Source: Adiantum capillus-veneris | Taxonomy: Eukaryota > Streptophyta > Polypodiopsida > Polypodiales > Pteridaceae | NCBI GenBank assembly: GCA_014529385.2 | Contig: CM043958.1 | Span: forward strand, 154,625,293 to 154,689,292 | Reading direction: 5' to 3' | Length of the DNA stretch: 64,000 bases | Shown: piece after piece, positions 59,535 to 64,000 of the stretch | How the letters are laid out: the number at the start of each line of letters is the position of its first letter | Position numbering within the stretch: the first letter of the stretch is position 1 | The notes under the pieces: generated by a model | What the model was told of the DNA's origin: nothing | The model's input: the letters and a program-made list of their open reading frames with translations, nothing else | The model's database searches: none | Made by a program: the position numbers and the translations under genes

Positions 59535-60950
59535 TGTAAGATCCCCATATTTTGGGTCTCTTTGAAAAATAAGCAAAATACATTTTAATATTTGTTTTGT
59601 CATATTTTGGTTTAAATTGCTTGTTTGGCAGTATTGTAAGGTTCTAAAGTGAAAAGCAAGGTCGTTTTCATGTTCCAATAGTTCAAATGGACGTTTGGTT
59701 TAGTTTTGAGAAAATCCGTATTTAAAGCTTTTTCATGCTTTTTGATGATTTTTTACAAAAGCCAGGGTAAGATCCTTAATCTACGAGTCTTGGGAAAGCT
59801 ATGGTTTAATTTTGTAAAAATTTTCTTTTCGAGCGCTTTTCATGCTACGAAAAGCTAGTCCGCTTTTTTATTCCAGTGGACAAGGGAAACCTGTGGTTCA
59901 ATTTTAGATTTTTTTAAAATTTACTTTTTATGCTATTTTTAGCTTGTTGTGCTTTTCGACGTTTTTGAAAAGAAAAGTTCTTTTTAGAATGACGTAAACA
60001 TAAAAATATTATTTTTAGTCTCCGTCGGACTCAAAAATGACCACTCGAAGAAAAAAAGGGATTAAACAGATTTTTAGGGGAATTATTTTTATAAAAAGCA
60101 ATATCGTAAATACGACCGAGAAGTACCAAAAAGTCATAATTATGTTAGGGCATCACGATGTGGCATAGTCTAGTTGCGGTTTCATTAGTTGTAGGAATAC
60201 TAGCCGGTTGGTCAATTTTTATTGAAAAAATTGAGTGGGAGAGTTGCCCAACAAAAAGCAGGCCATGATTTTAGAAAAGTCCCAAAGTTTTTGTAGTTAT
60301 TGCTAGAGGAAGAGGTAGCACTACCTTTAGCTTGGGGCACACTCCGGCCAGTTTGGAGCAGTTATAAATTGGCATAGAGACCTCAGTTTTAAGTGCTGTC
60401 ATCTACATCCACTACCACAAGGCAATAGGTACCTATTATACGGAGTGGTGCAAGATCTTAATTCATCACCATCTCCATAAGCTCTCCTCCCTTGTTTGAG
60501 GGAAGAAGAAGAAGAAGAAGAATATTATCTCTCTCATTGCTTACTATCAGCTCCCCCGGGGGTTCTTCACTATATTTAAGACCACTATATCACGTGTGTT
60601 CAGGCTCTTTTTCTAAAATACCTATTCTGTGAATTTTCTAGGAAATATAATGAACACTTTTCTTTTAAATTCTGTAAATTCTTTTGAGATTTGTAAAAAA
60701 CATATCCTTATGTAAATTTATTACTATAAGTTTTAAGGGATTTAAATACCCTTCTGTTGAACTCACATGATAGGTCACATACTATGTAAGGTGAACCCCC
60801 GGGTCAGCTCCTCTCTCTTTTCATGGTGTACACGCTCTCTGACAGCTTTCGTGGTGAAAATATCTACATATCTTTCATCACCGCTCTCTTGCAGCAAAGT
60901 AAGAAGCCTTCCGACAACCCCTAATCAATTCTAAAGCACGGTAAAAAGAT
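59535..60950 (+). repeat. outer gypsy 3' LTR (end uncertain)
   Basis: It starts TGTAAGATCCCCATATTTTGGG directly after the polypurine tract. TTATAAATTGG at about 60363 is a plausible TATA box. Without a 5' LTR in the window I cannot fix the right end; it could reach about 61.3 kb. Confidence 0.45.

Positions 60951-62996
<2,046 letters not shown>

Positions 62997-63086
<90 letters not shown>
62997..63086. repeat. (CT)n(CA)n compound microsatellite
   Basis: About 47 bp CT followed by about 43 bp CA. Confidence 0.95.
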
Positions 63087-63087
<1 letters not shown>

Positions 63088-63324
63088 GTATAGAATAAAG
63101 AATGATAAAGAAGGCTGGCACCAACAACAACAACAACGACAACAATGCTTAATTAATTATGAATGAATGAATGAGTGAAGAATATAATATTGGGCCATTG
63201 GCTGCATGCATGGATTCTGGAACACCTTTGTTCGTTAGAGAGCCATGTTGGAAATGACAGAGACACATCGCAAAGCAGTTAGTGTCCACGTCCATGCATG
63301 CGCAAAACGTACTGCAATTACAAG

Positions 63325-63325
<1 letters not shown>

Positions 63326-63400
<75 letters not shown>
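63326..63400. repeat. (GA)n microsatellite
   Basis: GA run of about 70 bp. Confidence 0.95.
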
Positions 63401-63402
<2 letters not shown>

Positions 63403-63726
63403 AGGCCTTCTTGGAACTTCTACAAGGACGTGCTCACAACATGGCATTGGAAAGCCCCTTTCATATATTGTAGAATGTAGAGTCGCTTTGGCCTTGACGA
63501 CGTTGTAAGCGCACTCGTAGACGATTAGCTCAAACAACAATGCCTTTTAGTTTGGGCATCTCATCACCTCATAACCATCTATTTTCTGTTTTCATTTCAT
63601 GGCCAAAGTTCTTATAATTAACTGAATTCATGGAAGGCCCTTTTAAATATATTGTGTGCGCAGACCCTAAAGGTTAGATATAAAGCCTGATGTAGCCTTA
63701 CTAAAATACCACGTGGCATGTCACTA

Positions 63727-63850
63727 AGGGGTTGAGAGAGAGAGAGAGAGGCACCTCATAGACCAACCGCCCCTTGCATGCAACATGGAATGCGGGCCAT
63801 TGCTACTCAAAGGCTCAAAAGACGCCTAAAAGGCTCAAAAGACGCCTAAG

Positions 63851-63939
<89 letters not shown>

Positions 63940-64000
63940 CACCTCATAGACCAACCGCCCCTTGCATGCAACATGGAATGCGGGCCATTGCTACTCAAAA
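63727..64000. repeat. tandem duplication with variable (GA)n, running off the window end
   Basis: AAGGGGTTGAGAGAG...GGCACCTCATAGACC...TTGCTACTCAAA occurs at 63727-63810 and again at 63847-64000. The GA run is short in the first copy and about 85 bp in the second. A small AGGCTCAAAAGACGCCTAA repeat (two copies) links them. More copies may follow beyond 64000. Confidence 0.9.

Larger units (their letters stand above)
47560..60950 (+). mobile_element. 5'-truncated Ty3/gypsy retrotransposon (outer), split by nested insertions
   Basis: On + the pol order is protease end, RT, RNase H, integrase and a chromodomain-like tail, then a 3' LTR start at 59535. It is interrupted by a small inverted-repeat element (48769-49203), a whole second gypsy element (50060-58048) and a second small element (58530-58974). 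No gag and no 5' LTR are present in the window. The 3' boundary is approximate because the LTR end is unresolved. Confidence 0.8.

Noticed and set aside
60481-60530. (GAA)n run as a coding Glu-rich segment
   Set aside because: It is a short GAAGAA microsatellite inside or next to the gypsy LTR, with no frame around it.

Overview
This window looks like nuclear DNA of a land plant with a large, repeat-rich genome. The evidence is a CACTA (En/Spm) element, a PIF/Harbinger element, Ty1/copia and Ty3/gypsy LTR retrotransposons primed by initiator-Met tRNA, a decayed array of plant-type pentatricopeptide (PPR) repeats, and very long (CT)n/(GA)n/(CA)n microsatellites. A fern or another seed-free plant is possible, but I cannot fix the lineage from the sequence. 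I see no intact host gene. Nearly everything is transposon-derived and carries stops, frameshifts or deletions.

Layout. 0-1.8 kb: unassigned DNA with one possible host exon remnant and microsatellites. 1.85-13.65 kb: a PIF/Harbinger element, with its transposase on + and a Myb/SANT-like gene on -. A complete CACTA element (2205-9899, 3-bp target duplication GGT, 11-bp CACTACAAGAG ends) is inserted into the Harbinger transposase reading frame. The CACTA element carries a broken TNP2-type transposase, a 121-bp hairpin and a broken second gene. 15.6-17.4 kb: decayed PPR array on -. 17.5-23.1 kb: unrecognised gene fragments plus the C-terminal part of a transposase-like family (called KGEHDG here after a shared motif). 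24.8-28.07 kb: the most complete KGEHDG copy, followed by a 190-bp satellite (28.3-29.24 kb). 29.3-33.2 kb: mostly unassigned with long microsatellites. 33.2-36.4 kb: two copia fragments in opposite orientations. 37.0-38.4 kb: a degenerate charged, coiled-coil-like frame. 39.6-47.5 kb: a second KGEHDG copy flanked on both sides by TTTGGTA-rich repeats and split by a copia element (41484-45663, LTRs 227 bp, duplication AATTT). 47.56 to about 61 kb: a 5'-truncated gypsy element holding two copies of one small inverted-repeat element and a second, whole gypsy element (50060-58048). 61.3-64 kb: unassigned DNA with microsatellites and a tandem duplication.

The window is best read as three nests: CACTA in Harbinger, copia in the KGEHDG element, and gypsy plus two small elements in gypsy. 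In the CACTA and gypsy nests the flanking coding frame continues across the insertion, and in the copia nest the coding motifs lie on both sides, so insertion order can be read directly. The least explained component is the KGEHDG family. It has a conserved motif order with two Asp and one Glu at spacings like a DDE transposase, a C-terminal cysteine cluster, and two long copies plus one partial copy here.
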